DNA from: Rhodovibrio sodomensis | GTDB taxonomy: Bacteria > Pseudomonadota > Alphaproteobacteria > Kiloniellales > Rhodovibrionaceae | Direction: 5' to 3' | Length of the DNA stretch: 61,054 bases | Assembly: GCF_016583645.1 (NCBI RefSeq) | Contig: NZ_NRRL01000017.1 | Span: 1-61,054 of the forward strand | In this document: positions 50,905 through 60,760 of the stretch, piece by piece | Numbering within the stretch: position 1 is the stretch's first letter | Layout of the letters: the number at the start of each line of letters is the position of its first letter | The notes under the pieces: model-generated | The model's database searches: none | What the model saw: the letters and a program-made list of their open reading frames with translations, nothing else | Told to the model about the DNA's origin: nothing | Translations under genes and position numbers: made by a program

Positions 50905-52821
50905 TCAACGTTCCGGCCCGGTGACCGACTTGCCGGACAGCGCGCCCGCGGCCTTGGCGGCCTTGTTCGCCGCCTCGCGCGCCGCCTTGCTGGCCGCGCG
51001 CTGCTCGGCCCGCTGGGCGCGCGCGCTCTTGGGCTTGCCGCAGGGCTCCAGCGTCATCGCGACCTCCGGCGGGGCGAACAGGATCACCGTGTCGCCCGCG
51101 CCCGGCCGGAAGCCGCCTTCCTTGGCGCGGAACCAGACCTCGCCGCTCGGCTCCAGGGTCGCGACCGGCACCGCCTGATGGGGCAGCTTGGCGACCCCGC
51201 CGCGCGCCAGGCGCAGGCAGCGGAACTGCCAGCCCTCGCGCAGGCGGTCGTCCAGCCAGTCGCTGTCGTAGCCCTCGCCCAGCAGCACGCGTCCGCGCGC
51301 CTCGGGGCGCAGCTGCGACGGCGCGGCCTCCGGGTGGCTGGCCAGCTGGAAGGTCCGGTCGATCCCCTGCTCGAGCGCGAACTGCGAGGCGACGAGGGCG
51401 TTGTAGCTGTCGCTGTCGGTCGCGGCGATGACGTGCTCGAAGCGCGACAGGTCGAGCCGCTGTTCGGCCTGCTCCGACAGGATCTCGCCGGCGAAGGTGG
51501 GGACGTGCGTCTCCGCGATCGTCAGGTGGTGCGGGTTGGTGTCGGCGAGCACGACCGGCAGACCGATCCGGTGCAGCGCGTCCGCCAGCGCCGCCGACCA
51601 GGGCGTGGCGCCGACGATCAGCACGTCGTGCTCCGGCCCCGCGGCGAGGCCCAGCTTGCGGCCGAGCCAGCCGACCGTGCTGCCATGCAGGACCACGGTC
51701 ACGAACACCACCAGGAACGCGAGCGGAACCAGCGCGTCGGCCTGCGGGTAGCCCTGCTCCACCAGCCGGGGACCGAACACGCCGGCCACGGCGACGCAGA
51801 CGATCCCGCGCGGCGCGATCCAGCCCAGGAACAGCCGTCGCTTCAGGCTGAGCCCCAGCCCGATGGTCGCGAGAAACACCGACGCGGGCCGGATCACGAA
51901 CAACAGCGCCGCGACGAAGGCGACCAGACCCCAGTCGACCTGCTGCGCCATCGACGGCTCCAGCGTCGCCGCGAGCACGACGAACAGCCCGGAGATCAGC
52001 AGCACGCCGATGTTTTCCTTGAACCGGCGCAGCTGGTCGAGATTGGCCAGGCCGAGGTTGGCGAGCCCCGCGCCGAACAGCGTCACCGAGATCAGGCCGC
52101 CCTCGGCCTGCAGCCAGTTGCCGCCGGCGTAGACCACCGCGACCAAACCGGTCAGCACCGGCGCTTTCAGGAACTCCGCGATCTCCCCGCGCCGGTTGGC
52201 CCAGGCGAAGCCCCAGGCCGCCGCCACGCCGAGCACGGCGGCGCCGATCACCCCGCCGACCGCGTGCAGCAGGAACGCACCGGGCGAGGTCGCGTCCTGG
52301 ACCAGATACTCGAACACCACCACGGCCAGAATGGCACCCAAGGGATCGTTCAGGATGCCTTCCCACTTCAGCGTGCGCGCGGTTTCCCGGTCCAGCTTGG
52401 CCTGGCGCAGCAGCGGGATCACCACGGTCGGCCCGGTGATCACCAGCAGCGCGCCGACCACGAAGGCGACCGACCAGGAGAAGCCGGCCAGGAAGTGCGC
52501 GGCCAACGCCGCCAGGATCCCGGTCATCGGCACGCCCAGCAGCAGGATGCGCTTGACCGTGCCGCCGACCTGCTTGAGCTCCTCGCGCTCCAGCGACAGG
52601 CCGCCCTCGAATAGGATCACCGCCACGGCCAGCCCGACCAGCGGGCGCAGCAGCTCGCCGAAGTCGGCGTGCGGCGCCACCAGACCGGTCGCCGGGCCGA
52701 GCAGCAGACCGCCCGCGGTCAACAGGATCACCGCGGGCAGATACAGGCGCCAGGCCAGCCACTGCGCCGTGATTCCGGCCGCGGCGATCAGCGCCATCTT
52801 GCCGAGCAGCAGATGTTCCAA
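50905..52821 (-). CDS. CPA1-type cation:proton antiporter with RCK (TrkA-N) domain
   Basis: This 638-residue protein has about twelve membrane segments with antiporter signatures: FEGGLSLEREELK, GPTVVIPLLRQAKL and the EGILNDPLGAILAVVVFEYL segment with its conserved Asn-Asp pair. A cytoplasmic RCK/TrkA-N domain follows (DVLIVGATPWSAALADAL, then VVLADTNPHHL, about residues 400-520), then a TrkA-C-like region and an Ala/Lys-rich tail. It likely exchanges K+ or Na+ for H+ with nucleotide gating. No ATG fits the first helix; TTG 52821 follows GAGGAG by 12 nt, while ATG 52794 is the alternative. Confidence 0.9.
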   Translation of the reverse strand: MEHLLLGKMALIAAAGITAQWLAWRLYLPAVILLTAGGLLLGPATGLVAPHADFGELLRPLVGLAVAVILFEGGLSLEREELKQVGGTVKRILLLGVPMTGILAALAAHFLAGFSWSVAFVVGALLVITGPTVVIPLLRQAKLDRETARTLKWEGILNDPLGAILAVVVFEYLVQDATSPGAFLLHAVGGVIGAAVLGVAAAWGFAWANRRGEIAEFLKAPVLTGLVAVVYAGGNWLQAEGGLISVTLFGAGLANLGLANLDQLRRFKENIGVLLISGLFVVLAATLEPSMAQQVDWGLVAFVAALLFVIRPASVFLATIGLGLSLKRRLFLGWIAPRGIVCVAVAGVFGPRLVEQGYPQADALVPLAFLVVFVTVVLHGSTVGWLGRKLGLAAGPEHDVLIVGATPWSAALADALHRIGLPVVLADTNPHHLTIAETHVPTFAGEILSEQAEQRLDLSRFEHVIAATDSDSYNALVASQFALEQGIDRTFQLASHPEAAPSQLRPEARGRVLLGEGYDSDWLDDRLREGWQFRCLRLARGGVAKLPHQAVPVATLEPSGEVWFRAKEGGFRPGAGDTVILFAPPEVAMTLEPCGKPKSARAQRAEQRAASKAAREAANKAAKAAGALSGKSVTGPER

Positions 52822-53227
52822 GAGACGCGGTCTCCTCGTTGGCGTCGGGGGTTGCCGCGAGGTCGTCGTTGGGCGGCACGCCGGCGATGAACGCGACACG
52901 GACGCTCGGCGCGCGACCGCAATCGGCCTTGTCGGGGTTCTGGGGTCCGGGCGCCCTCGCGGCGGCACACGCGCGACAGATGGCCCCGGGGGTCGACACG
53001 GTGAAGGGTCGCGCGGGATTTCGCCTGATGCCTCGGTCCCGGGCGTCCGCGCCCCGGTAAGCGGGCCCCGGTTCGCGGGCCCCGGTTCGCTGGCCCCGTC
53101 CGCCGGCCCGTGTATTTGACACGCCGCGCACCCTTGTGGCGCTGCGAAGGGGTGTGTTCGTCTATCCAGCCGTTAACGCCCGGGCGGCCACGACGTTCGG
53201 GCCACCAACCGAACAGGGAGGAGACGG
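52822..53227. other. Intergenic region between antiporter and peptide transporter
   Basis: About 400 bp separate the divergent antiporter and peptide-binding-protein genes. A short direct repeat (GGGCCCCGGTTCGC-like, 53060-53095) occurs. No gene or clear promoter is assignable; both flanking promoters should lie here. Confidence 0.4.
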
Positions 53228-54802
53228 ATGAGCACAGCGCACACCCTGAAACGTGCGGCGGTCGGCGGCAGCTGCGCCGTCGCGATGGCGCTCGCCGCCG
53301 GCTCGGCCAGCGGGCAGGAAGTCAACCCGAACGCCACGCTGGTGCTGGGCACGACCGACCAGCCGGTGTCCTACGACCCCGCCGGGTCGTACGACCTGCC
53401 GTCCTGGACGGTGATCTACAACACTTACAGCTTCCTGATGACCCTGCCGCCGGGCGAGACCACGCCGGTGCCGGACGCCGCGAAGTCCTGCGGCTGGTCG
53501 GGCGAAAAGACCTACAAGTGCACGCTGCGCCGGGACATCCAGTTCACCAACGGCGACCAGCTGACGGCCGAGGACGTGAAGTTCTCGTTCAACCGGGTGA
53601 TCCGGATGGACGAGCCGAACGGCCCGTCCAGCCTGCTCTCGCCGATCGACTCGATCGCCACGCCGGACAAGTGGACGGTCGTGTTCACGCTTAACAGCCA
53701 CACCGCGACCTGGCCGTACATCCTGGCGACCGGCGCGGGCGCGATCGTGCCCAAGGGCGTCTACCCGCCCAACAAGCTGCAGCCGTCGGATCAGGTCGTC
53801 GGCTCCGGCCACTACGAGGTCGCGGCCTACAAGCCGAACGTCCAGACGGTGCTGGAACGCAACGAGGACTATTACGGCGAGCAGACCGCGCGGAACAAGC
53901 GGGCGATCATCCAGTACTTCTCCAACTCGGCGACGCTGAAGCTGGCCGCCCAACAGGGCACCGTCGACATCGCCTATCGCAAGCTGACGCCGACCGACAT
54001 CGCGGCGCTGCGCGGCAACACCGGCGACAACCTGCGCCTCGTCGAAGGCAAGGGCACGGCGATCCGCTACCTGGTGTTCAACCTGTCGCTGGAGCCCGGC
54101 AAGCACCGCGCCGTGCGCCAGGCCGCCGCCTACATGATGGACCGCGAGGCGATCGCCCAGAACGTCTACAACGGCACGGTCGAGCCGCTGTACTCGATGG
54201 TGCCGGCCGGCCTCGAGGGCCACATCGACGCCTTCAAGGCGGAGTACGGCACCGGGACCAACGTCGAGGCAGCCCGGCGCGTGCTGAACAAGGCCGGTAT
54301 CGAGACGCCGGTCGAGCTGCAGCTCTGGTACACGCCGAAGCACTACGGCGACAGCTCGGCGGACGAGTACGCCGAGATCCAGCGCGCGTTCGAGACGGAC
54401 AACGTGTTCGACGTGACGCTGGAGTCGACCGAGTGGGCGCGCTACGTCTCCGCGGCCACGACCGACCAGTACCCCGCCTTCCAGATGGGCTGGTTCCCGG
54501 ACTATCCGGACGCGGACAACTACATCGCGCCGTTCTACGGCTCCGAGACGATGTGGCTGAACAACCACTACAAGAACGAGCGCGTGGACGAGTTGATCCG
54601 CCAGGAGCGGGCCAGCGAGAACCCGCAGGTGAGGATGCGCGCGTTCAAGGAGATCCAGCGGATCACCGCCAAGGACGTGCCGATCATCCCGGTGTTCCAG
54701 GCCAAGCAGATCGCCGTGGTCAACGACCGGATCAAGGGCATCTCCAAGACCCTGGATCCGTCCTACGTCTTCCGTTACTGGGTGATCGGCAAGACCCAGT
54801 GA
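53228..54802 (+). CDS. Peptide ABC transporter substrate-binding protein (family 5)
   Basis: This 524-residue periplasmic binding protein has a signal peptide (about residues 1-30, ASGQ), the SBP family 5 features TTDQPVSYDPAGSYDLPS, DIQFTNGDQLTAEDVKFSFN and DYYGEQTARNKRAI, and a C-terminal WFPDYPDADNY block typical of dipeptide/oligopeptide-binding proteins. GGAGGAG just upstream supports the start. It is the first gene of a five-gene importer operon; the ligand may be a peptide, but opine or sugar ligands occur in the family. Confidence 0.93.
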   Translation: MSTAHTLKRAAVGGSCAVAMALAAGSASGQEVNPNATLVLGTTDQPVSYDPAGSYDLPSWTVIYNTYSFLMTLPPGETTPVPDAAKSCGWSGEKTYKCTLRRDIQFTNGDQLTAEDVKFSFNRVIRMDEPNGPSSLLSPIDSIATPDKWTVVFTLNSHTATWPYILATGAGAIVPKGVYPPNKLQPSDQVVGSGHYEVAAYKPNVQTVLERNEDYYGEQTARNKRAIIQYFSNSATLKLAAQQGTVDIAYRKLTPTDIAALRGNTGDNLRLVEGKGTAIRYLVFNLSLEPGKHRAVRQAAAYMMDREAIAQNVYNGTVEPLYSMVPAGLEGHIDAFKAEYGTGTNVEAARRVLNKAGIETPVELQLWYTPKHYGDSSADEYAEIQRAFETDNVFDVTLESTEWARYVSAATTDQYPAFQMGWFPDYPDADNYIAPFYGSETMWLNNHYKNERVDELIRQERASENPQVRMRAFKEIQRITAKDVPIIPVFQAKQIAVVNDRIKGISKTLDPSYVFRYWVIGKTQ

Positions 54803-54816
54803 TCGGCGTTTGACGA

Positions 54817-54860
54817 CCGGCCCCCGGCGGACCTATCCGCCGGGGGCCGGCGTTTCGTTT
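54817..54860 (+). terminator. Strong stem-loop after the binding-protein gene (attenuator-like)
   Basis: CCGGCCCCCGGCGGA (54817-54831) pairs perfectly with TCCGCCGGGGGCCGG (54836-54850) across CCTA, followed by CGTTTCGTTTTG. A 15-bp stem with an interrupted T-rich tail suggests partial termination or 3' protection, giving more binding protein than permease, as is common in ABC operons. Confidence 0.8.
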
Positions 54861-54900
54861 TGAGCCCGCCCCTATTCCCGTGTGACCCGGTGCTCAGATC

Positions 54901-55929
54901 ATGGCCTCGCAGACGACCTCGCTGCGCGCCTACGCGCTGAGCCGCCTCGTGCTGGCGGTGCCGATGATCCTGATCCTGCTGTCGTTCGTGTTCCTGCTGA
55001 TGCGGGTGGCGCCGGGCGACCCGGTCGCGGCGGCGCTGGGCGGCAAGGTCAGCCAGGAGGTGCTGGAGCGCAAGCGCGCGGCGATGGGCCTGGACGAGCC
55101 GATCTACGTCCAGTTCGCCGACTACATCTCCGACGTCTTCACCTTGGACTTCGGCATGACGATCACCGACAACCGGCCGGTGCTGGAGGTGATCCTGAAC
55201 AACGGCGCGGCGACGCTGGAGCTGGTGTTCTTCGCCATGGTGATCGCGACCACACTGGGCATCCTCCTGGGGCTGATCACCGGACGCCTGCGCGATACCC
55301 CGATCGACGTCACCGGCCGGCTGTTCGGCATCTTCGTCTACGCCACGCCGGTGTTCTTCCTGGGCTTCCTGGGCCAGCTGATCTTCGGCGCCGGATTGAA
55401 CTGGCTGCCGGCCAGCGGCCGGGCGAGCCCGATGGTGCAGTACACCCTGGAGCGCACCACCAACCTCCTGGTGCTGGACGCGATCATCGCCGGCAACTGG
55501 ACCGCGCTCTGGGACGTGGTGCGCCATCTGATCATGCCGGCGACCACGCTGGGCCTGCTGATCACCGGCGTGCTGCTGCGCATGGTCCGCGTGAACCTGC
55601 TGCAGACGCTGCAGGGCGATTACGTCGAGGCCGCGCGCGCCCGCGGCGTCAGCGAGCCGCGCGTGGTCTACAAGCACGCCTTCCGCAACGCGCTGGTGCC
55701 GGTGGTCACCATGATCGGCCTGCAGTTCGCGCTGATGATGTCGGGCGCGATCCTGACCGAGACGACCTTCAACTGGCCGGGTCTGGGCAACCAGCTGGTG
55801 CGCTACCTGAACAACCGCGATTACACCGGGGTGCAGGGCATCATCACCTTCTTCGCCGTGGTGGTGGTGCTGATCTCGGTGGTGATCGACTTCGTCAACG
55901 CCTGGATCGACCCACGGGTGAGGTACTGA
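54901..55929 (+). CDS. Peptide ABC transporter permease, DppB-like
   Basis: This 342-residue inner-membrane permease has six helices, the N-terminal MRVAPGDPVAAALGGK block and the EAA loop DYVEAARARGVSEPRVVYKH. Its end overlaps the next gene by one base (TGATG), so the two permeases are coupled. Confidence 0.94.
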   Translation: MASQTTSLRAYALSRLVLAVPMILILLSFVFLLMRVAPGDPVAAALGGKVSQEVLERKRAAMGLDEPIYVQFADYISDVFTLDFGMTITDNRPVLEVILNNGAATLELVFFAMVIATTLGILLGLITGRLRDTPIDVTGRLFGIFVYATPVFFLGFLGQLIFGAGLNWLPASGRASPMVQYTLERTTNLLVLDAIIAGNWTALWDVVRHLIMPATTLGLLITGVLLRMVRVNLLQTLQGDYVEAARARGVSEPRVVYKHAFRNALVPVVTMIGLQFALMMSGAILTETTFNWPGLGNQLVRYLNNRDYTGVQGIITFFAVVVVLISVVIDFVNAWIDPRVRY

Positions 55930-56951
55930 TGGCCGCTCCCGACGACAGCCGGGTCCCCCGGCGCCCCGGGCTGCTCGGCCGGCAGTTCCGGCGGGTGTCC
56001 GGGCCGATCAAGGAAAGCCGCGGCCTGCCGCGGGTGGTGCTGTGGATCGGCACGGCGATCACCGGGATGTGGGTCCTGGTGGCGATCTTCGCGCCCTGGA
56101 TCGCGCCCTACGGCTACGCGCAGTACCAGACCGCGGCGGGCGAGCGTTTCCCCAAGCACCTGCCGCCCAACATGGACCACCTGCTGGGCACCACCGTGCA
56201 GTCGACCGACGTGTTCTCGCGGATCATCTGGGGCGCGCGCACCGAGGTCGAGGTGGTGATCCTGGCGGTGCTGTTCTCGCTCGCCATCGGGCTGCCGGTC
56301 GGGCTGATCTCCGGCTTCAAGGGCGGCTGGCTGGACCGCGTCCTGGTCTTGATCATGGACGCGCTGTTCGCCTTCCCCTACCTGCTGCTCGCCATCGTGA
56401 TCGCGTTCCTGCTGTCGGACGTGCTGGCGAGCGGGGTGCTGACGGCTGCGATCGCGATCTCGGTCGTCTACGTGCCGCAGTACTTCCGGGTGGTGCGCAA
56501 CCACACGATTTCGGTCCGCGAGGAGCCGTTCGTCGAGGCCGCGCGCGCGATGGGCGCCCGGCCGCGCTGGATCGTGACCAAGTACGTGTTCGCCAACGTG
56601 GTGCAGTCGGTGCCGGTGGTCGCGACCCTGAACGCGGCGGACTCGATCCTGACGCTCGCCGGGCTGGGCTTCCTGGGCTACGGCATCCAGCCCACCCAGG
56701 GGGCGGAATGGGGCTACGACCTGCAGCGCGCGATCGCGGATGCGGGTGCGGGCATCTGGTGGACCGGTCTGTTCCCGGGCATCGCCATCGTCTCCCTGGT
56801 GACCGGCCTGACGCTGCTGGGCGAGGGGCTGAACGATGTGCTGAACCCACTGTTGCGCCCGCGCCGGACCGAGCCGGTCAAGTTCCCGGACAAGCAGGAC
56901 GACGGCGCCGAAACCGGGCGGACGCAACCGGAACAGCGGGGCAAGTCATGA
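55929..56951 (+). CDS. Peptide ABC transporter permease, DppC-like
   Basis: This 340-residue permease of the DppC/OppC type has a soluble N-terminal stretch, a first helix (VLWIGTAITGMWVLVAIFAP), the HLLGTTVQSTDVFSRIIWGAR block conserved in this subfamily, and the EAA loop PFVEAARAMGARPRWIVTKY. It overlaps the following ATPase by ATGA. Confidence 0.94.
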   Translation: MAAPDDSRVPRRPGLLGRQFRRVSGPIKESRGLPRVVLWIGTAITGMWVLVAIFAPWIAPYGYAQYQTAAGERFPKHLPPNMDHLLGTTVQSTDVFSRIIWGARTEVEVVILAVLFSLAIGLPVGLISGFKGGWLDRVLVLIMDALFAFPYLLLAIVIAFLLSDVLASGVLTAAIAISVVYVPQYFRVVRNHTISVREEPFVEAARAMGARPRWIVTKYVFANVVQSVPVVATLNAADSILTLAGLGFLGYGIQPTQGAEWGYDLQRAIADAGAGIWWTGLFPGIAIVSLVTGLTLLGEGLNDVLNPLLRPRRTEPVKFPDKQDDGAETGRTQPEQRGKS

Positions 56952-58006
56952 CCACGGCCAACCGCAACGCCAGCGGCAACGGCGACGGCGAGCCGATCCT
57001 GTCGGTGCGCGACCTGCGGGTCTGGTACGGCACCGCCAAGGGCGCGGCGCAGGCGGTCGACCGGGTCTCGCTCGACATCGCGCCGGGCGAGGCGGTCGGC
57101 CTGGTCGGCGAAAGCGGCTGCGGCAAGTCCACCCTGGGCCGCGCCCTGATGGGCCTAACCCCGCAGTCCGCCGCGCACGACGGCAAGATCATCTACCGCG
57201 GGCAGGACGTGCTGGCGATGACCAGGCGCCAACGTCACGCCCTGCGCGGGCCGGAGATCGGCCTGATCTTTCAGGAGCCGATGACCCGGCTGAACCCGCT
57301 GATGCGGATCGACGACCATTTCGACGAGACGGTGCGCGCGCACGAACCGGGGCTGAGCCGGGCGGAGATCAAGCGCCGCTCGCTGGAAACGCTGGGCCAT
57401 GTCGGCATCCCGCCGACCCGCTTCCACCAGTACCCGCACGAGTTCTCCGGCGGCATGCGCCAGCGGATCATGATCGCGCTCGCGCTGGTGCTGAAGCCCA
57501 AGCTGCTGATCGCCGACGAGCCGACCACCTCGCTCGACGTGCTGGTCGAGGCGCAGATCCTGCGCCTGCTGAAGGACCTGCAGACGGAGTTCGGCACGGC
57601 GCTGCTGATGATCACCCACAACCTCGGCATCGTGGCGGAGGCGTGCGACCGGATGGCGGTGATGTACGCCGGCCGGGTCGCGGAAGACGGCGAGGTCGGG
57701 AGCGTGTTCGCCAACCCGGGCCACCCGTATACGCGCGAACTGCTGCGCTCGACGATCTCGCTGTCGACCAAGCAGCTGAGCCACATCCCCGGCTCCCCGC
57801 CCAACCTGGTGACGCCGCCCGACGGGTGCCGCTTCCATCCGCGCTGCCCGGACGCCATGCAGGTCTGTGCCCAGAAGGTGCCGGTGGCGACCCATCCGCG
57901 GCCGGGCCAGCGGGTCTACTGCTGGCGCCACGGCCCGGACGACCGGATTCCGGACGGCGGCGAGCAACCGCTGCAGCAGGAGTTCGACCATGTCGACGAA
58001 GCCTGA
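56948..58006 (+). CDS. Peptide ABC transporter ATPase, DppD-like
   Basis: This 352-residue ATPase has Walker A GESGCGKST, the Q-loop IFQEPMTRLNP, signature FSGGMRQR, Walker B LLIADEPTT and H-loop ITHNLGIVAEAC. The C-terminal oligopeptide-transporter extension has the cysteine pattern CRFHPRCPDAMQVC, the family's iron-sulfur or zinc-like motif. It overlaps the next ATPase gene by 17 nt. Confidence 0.94.
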   Translation: MTTANRNASGNGDGEPILSVRDLRVWYGTAKGAAQAVDRVSLDIAPGEAVGLVGESGCGKSTLGRALMGLTPQSAAHDGKIIYRGQDVLAMTRRQRHALRGPEIGLIFQEPMTRLNPLMRIDDHFDETVRAHEPGLSRAEIKRRSLETLGHVGIPPTRFHQYPHEFSGGMRQRIMIALALVLKPKLLIADEPTTSLDVLVEAQILRLLKDLQTEFGTALLMITHNLGIVAEACDRMAVMYAGRVAEDGEVGSVFANPGHPYTRELLRSTISLSTKQLSHIPGSPPNLVTPPDGCRFHPRCPDAMQVCAQKVPVATHPRPGQRVYCWRHGPDDRIPDGGEQPLQQEFDHVDEA

Positions 58007-59399
58007 CAGGTCGACCAAGCCCGAGGCCGCCCCCGCGCAGCCGGCGGCGACCGGACGGCCCGACGGCGACACCTCCACGCCGCTGCTCAAGCTGGACGAA
58101 CTGAAGACCTACTTCCCGCTGCGCGGCACCTTCCTGGACCGGCTGATCGGGCGGGAGTCCGGCTGGATCAAGGCGGTCGACGGCGTGTCGCTGGACGTCA
58201 AGCGCGGCGAGGTCGTGGGGATCGTGGGCGAATCCGGCAGCGGCAAATCCACGCTGGGCCGCACGCTGCTGGGCCTGGCGCCGGCGACCTCCGGCGCGGT
58301 CACGTTCGACAGCCGGAACGTGGCCGCCCTGAAAGAGCCGCAGCTGCGCCAGCTGCGCCTGCGCATGCAGCTGGTGTTCCAGGACCCGCACGCGTCGCTC
58401 AACCCGGCGATGGACCTGCGCACCGCGATCGCCGATCCGCTGAAGATCCACGGCATCACGCACGACCCCGACGACCTGGACCGCCGGGTGCGCGAGGTCC
58501 TGGAGGTGGTCGGGCTGAGCCCGCCGGAGCGTTTTCTGGACAACTATCCGGGCGAACTATCCGGCGGGCAGAAGCAGCGCGCGGTGCTGGCGCGGGCGCT
58601 GATCCTGAACCCGGACCTGTTGGTACTGGACGAGCCGGTATCGATGCTGGACATGAGCGTGCGCGCGAAGATCCTGAGCCTGCTGGGCCGGCTGAAGGAC
58701 GAACTGGGCCTGACCTACGTCTACATCACCCACGACCTCGCCACGGCCAAGTTCTTCTGCGACCGGATCGCGATCATGTACCTGGGACGGGTCGTCGAGA
58801 CCGGCCCGCCGTCGGCGATCTACGACGATCCCAAGCACCCCTATACCAAGGCGCTGCTGCGCGCGATCCCGGATCCCGACCCGTCGCGCCATGTCCCGCG
58901 CGACCTGCCGCGCGGCGAGGTGCCGGACGCGGTCAACCCGCCGCTCGGCTGCGCGTTCCATCCGCGCTGTTCGATGGCCTACGGGCCGTGCGGCTGGGAA
59001 GGACGCGACCTGCGCGAACTGCTGGAGCGGCGCTGGACCCGGATCCCCGAGGAGCAGTACGAGCGCGAGCGCGCGGTGATCGGCGAGTTGGCTCGGATCG
59101 ACATGCCCGCGAGCCGGGTCGAGGTACCGGCGGGCAAGGGCTATCAGGGCGGCGACGTGGTGGAGCTGCTGGAAACGGTCCGCGCGGACGCGCCCAACGA
59201 CCCCTTCTGGCACGGCGTGCACGCCATCCAGGCGGAAGACGGTCACGCCCGGGTCGACTTCAACACGCCCCACGACCCGGTGCTGAAGCAGCAGGGCCGG
59301 GTCCAGGTCGCCTGCCACCTGTGGGACCCGGAACTTGCGCCGCGCGACGGACCGGCCGCCGCTTCGGGTGGCGACGGCCGCGACCGCGCGCAGCAGTAA
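57990..59399 (+). CDS. Peptide ABC transporter ATPase, DppF-like with C-terminal extension
   Basis: This 469-residue ATPase has Walker A GESGSGKST, the Q-loop VFQDPHASLNP, signature LSGGQKQR, Walker B LLVLDEPVS and H-loop ITHDLATAKFFCD. The usual oligopeptide C-terminal block appears (CAFHPRCSMAYGPC). After it come about 130 further residues (from about 340) without ABC similarity, including EQYERERAVIGELARID and a tail ending in low-complexity sequence. Typical DppF proteins end near 330-350 residues, so this extension is unusual. ATG 57990 lies inside the end of dppD. Confidence 0.93.
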   Translation: MSTKPDRSTKPEAAPAQPAATGRPDGDTSTPLLKLDELKTYFPLRGTFLDRLIGRESGWIKAVDGVSLDVKRGEVVGIVGESGSGKSTLGRTLLGLAPATSGAVTFDSRNVAALKEPQLRQLRLRMQLVFQDPHASLNPAMDLRTAIADPLKIHGITHDPDDLDRRVREVLEVVGLSPPERFLDNYPGELSGGQKQRAVLARALILNPDLLVLDEPVSMLDMSVRAKILSLLGRLKDELGLTYVYITHDLATAKFFCDRIAIMYLGRVVETGPPSAIYDDPKHPYTKALLRAIPDPDPSRHVPRDLPRGEVPDAVNPPLGCAFHPRCSMAYGPCGWEGRDLRELLERRWTRIPEEQYERERAVIGELARIDMPASRVEVPAGKGYQGGDVVELLETVRADAPNDPFWHGVHAIQAEDGHARVDFNTPHDPVLKQQGRVQVACHLWDPELAPRDGPAAASGGDGRDRAQQ

Positions 59400-59440
59400 C
59401 GGGGCGGAACGGGAGCGGCGCGGTCACGGGCCGCGCGGGC

Positions 59441-59953
59441 TCACGCCAGCAGCGGCGCCAGGAAGGCGTCCAGGTCGCCGCCGTTGAACAGGTGCGCCGG
59501 GATGCCGACGGCCCGTGCCGCGGCGCGGTCGCGCTCGCTGTCGCCGACCAGCAGGCTGCGGGCGGGATCGATCCCGTACTGCTCGATCAATCCGCGCAGC
59601 AGGCCCGGGGCCGGCTTCCGACAGGCGCAGCGCTGCGCGTAGGCCGGCACGACGCCGTCGGGATGGTGCGGGCAGTAGCGGAACCCGTCGATCCGGGCAC
59701 CTTCCTCCTGGAAGCGCGCGCGCATCCAGGCGTGCAGCGCGGCGACGTCGTCCTCGGTGAAATAGCCGCGCGCCACCCCGGACTGGTTGGTGACCACGAA
59801 CACGCGGTAGCCGGCGGCGTTCGCCCGCCGCACGGCGGCCACCGCGCCGTCGATCAGAACCAGCCGGCCGCGCGAGCCGACGTAGCCGAGATCGCGGTTC
59901 AGCACCCCGTCCCGGTCCAGAAACAGCGCCCGCCCGTCTGCCGGCTGGCTCAT
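59441..59953 (-). CDS. gmhB: D-glycero-D-manno-heptose 1,7-bisphosphate 7-phosphatase
   Basis: This 170-residue HAD phosphatase removes the 7-phosphate in ADP-heptose synthesis for lipopolysaccharide core. It has FLDRDGVLNRD (motif I, nucleophile and acid/base Asp), VVTNQSGVARGYF, the zinc-loop cysteines and histidines (YCPHHPDG, then CACRKP) characteristic of GmhB, and GDSERD. ATG 59953 places the DxD motif near residue 13; an open frame extends to 60052. It is divergent from the epimerase gene. Confidence 0.92.
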   Translation of the reverse strand: MSQPADGRALFLDRDGVLNRDLGYVGSRGRLVLIDGAVAAVRRANAAGYRVFVVTNQSGVARGYFTEDDVAALHAWMRARFQEEGARIDGFRYCPHHPDGVVPAYAQRCACRKPAPGLLRGLIEQYGIDPARSLLVGDSERDRAAARAVGIPAHLFNGGDLDAFLAPLLA

Positions 59954-60123
59954 CGTCGGCCCCGTGGGAATGGTGATCCTGGCCCGTTTTAACCACCGCG
60001 CCCCCGCTTTCGCCAGCACCGGGGCATGCGCGGCCAGCGCGTATCGAGACAACCGGACTCGCGCACCCGATCGTACCCGGCTAAGCTCCCGCGATCTGGC
60101 GTGGGGCGCGGGAGGCTTCGGGG

Positions 60124-60760
60124 GTGCGCTGGCTGGTCACGGGCGGCTGCGGATTCATCGGGGCGAACCTGGTCGCCGGCCTGCTGGCGGCGGGCGGCCA
60201 GGCCGTGCGCATCCTCGACGACGGCCGCGCCGGCGCCGACAGCCTGGGTGGGCTGGGCCTCGACGTCCGACGCCTCGACCGCCGCCACGGCGACGTGGGC
60301 GACGCGCCGGCCGTGCTGGCGGCCGCCCGCGACGCCGGCGTGATCGTGCATCTGGCCGGCGCCGCCGGGGTCGCGGGCTCGCTCGCCGATCCGCGCGGCG
60401 ACGCGGCGGCCAACGTGCTGGGCACTCTGAACGTCCTGGAAGCCGCCCGGCAGACCGGCGCGCGGGTGGTGTTCGCCTCCACCACGGCGCCGCTGATCGG
60501 CGCGGCGCCGACGATCGACGAGCGGACCCTGCCCGCGCCGTGCGTGCCCTACGGCGCCAGCAAGCTGGCGGCGGAGGCCTATTGCCACGCCTACGCCCGG
60601 TCGTTCGGGGTCGCCAGCTGCGTCTTACGCCTGACCAACGTCTACGGGCCCGGCAGCGCGCACAAGACCGGGGCCGTTGGCCGCTTCCTGGCGGACGGGC
60701 TGGCGGGCCGGGCGCTCACCATCACCGGGGACGGCCTGCAGACCCGGGATTTCGTCTATA
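60124..60760 (+). pseudogene. NAD-dependent nucleotide-sugar epimerase, truncated by insertion
   Basis: From GTG 60124 the frame encodes an extended SDR epimerase: TGGCGFIGANL (NAD binding), HLAGAAG, the Ser/Thr region FASTTAPLIG, the catalytic YGASKLAAE (YxxxK) and LRLTNVYGPG. It should continue after TRDFVY with about 100 more residues, but family similarity stops at the tyrosine codon (60757-60759), where an IS630-type element begins. A read-through product would end at 60804 with foreign residues. The intact gene probably worked in LPS or polysaccharide sugar synthesis, fitting neighbouring gmhB. Confidence 0.85.
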
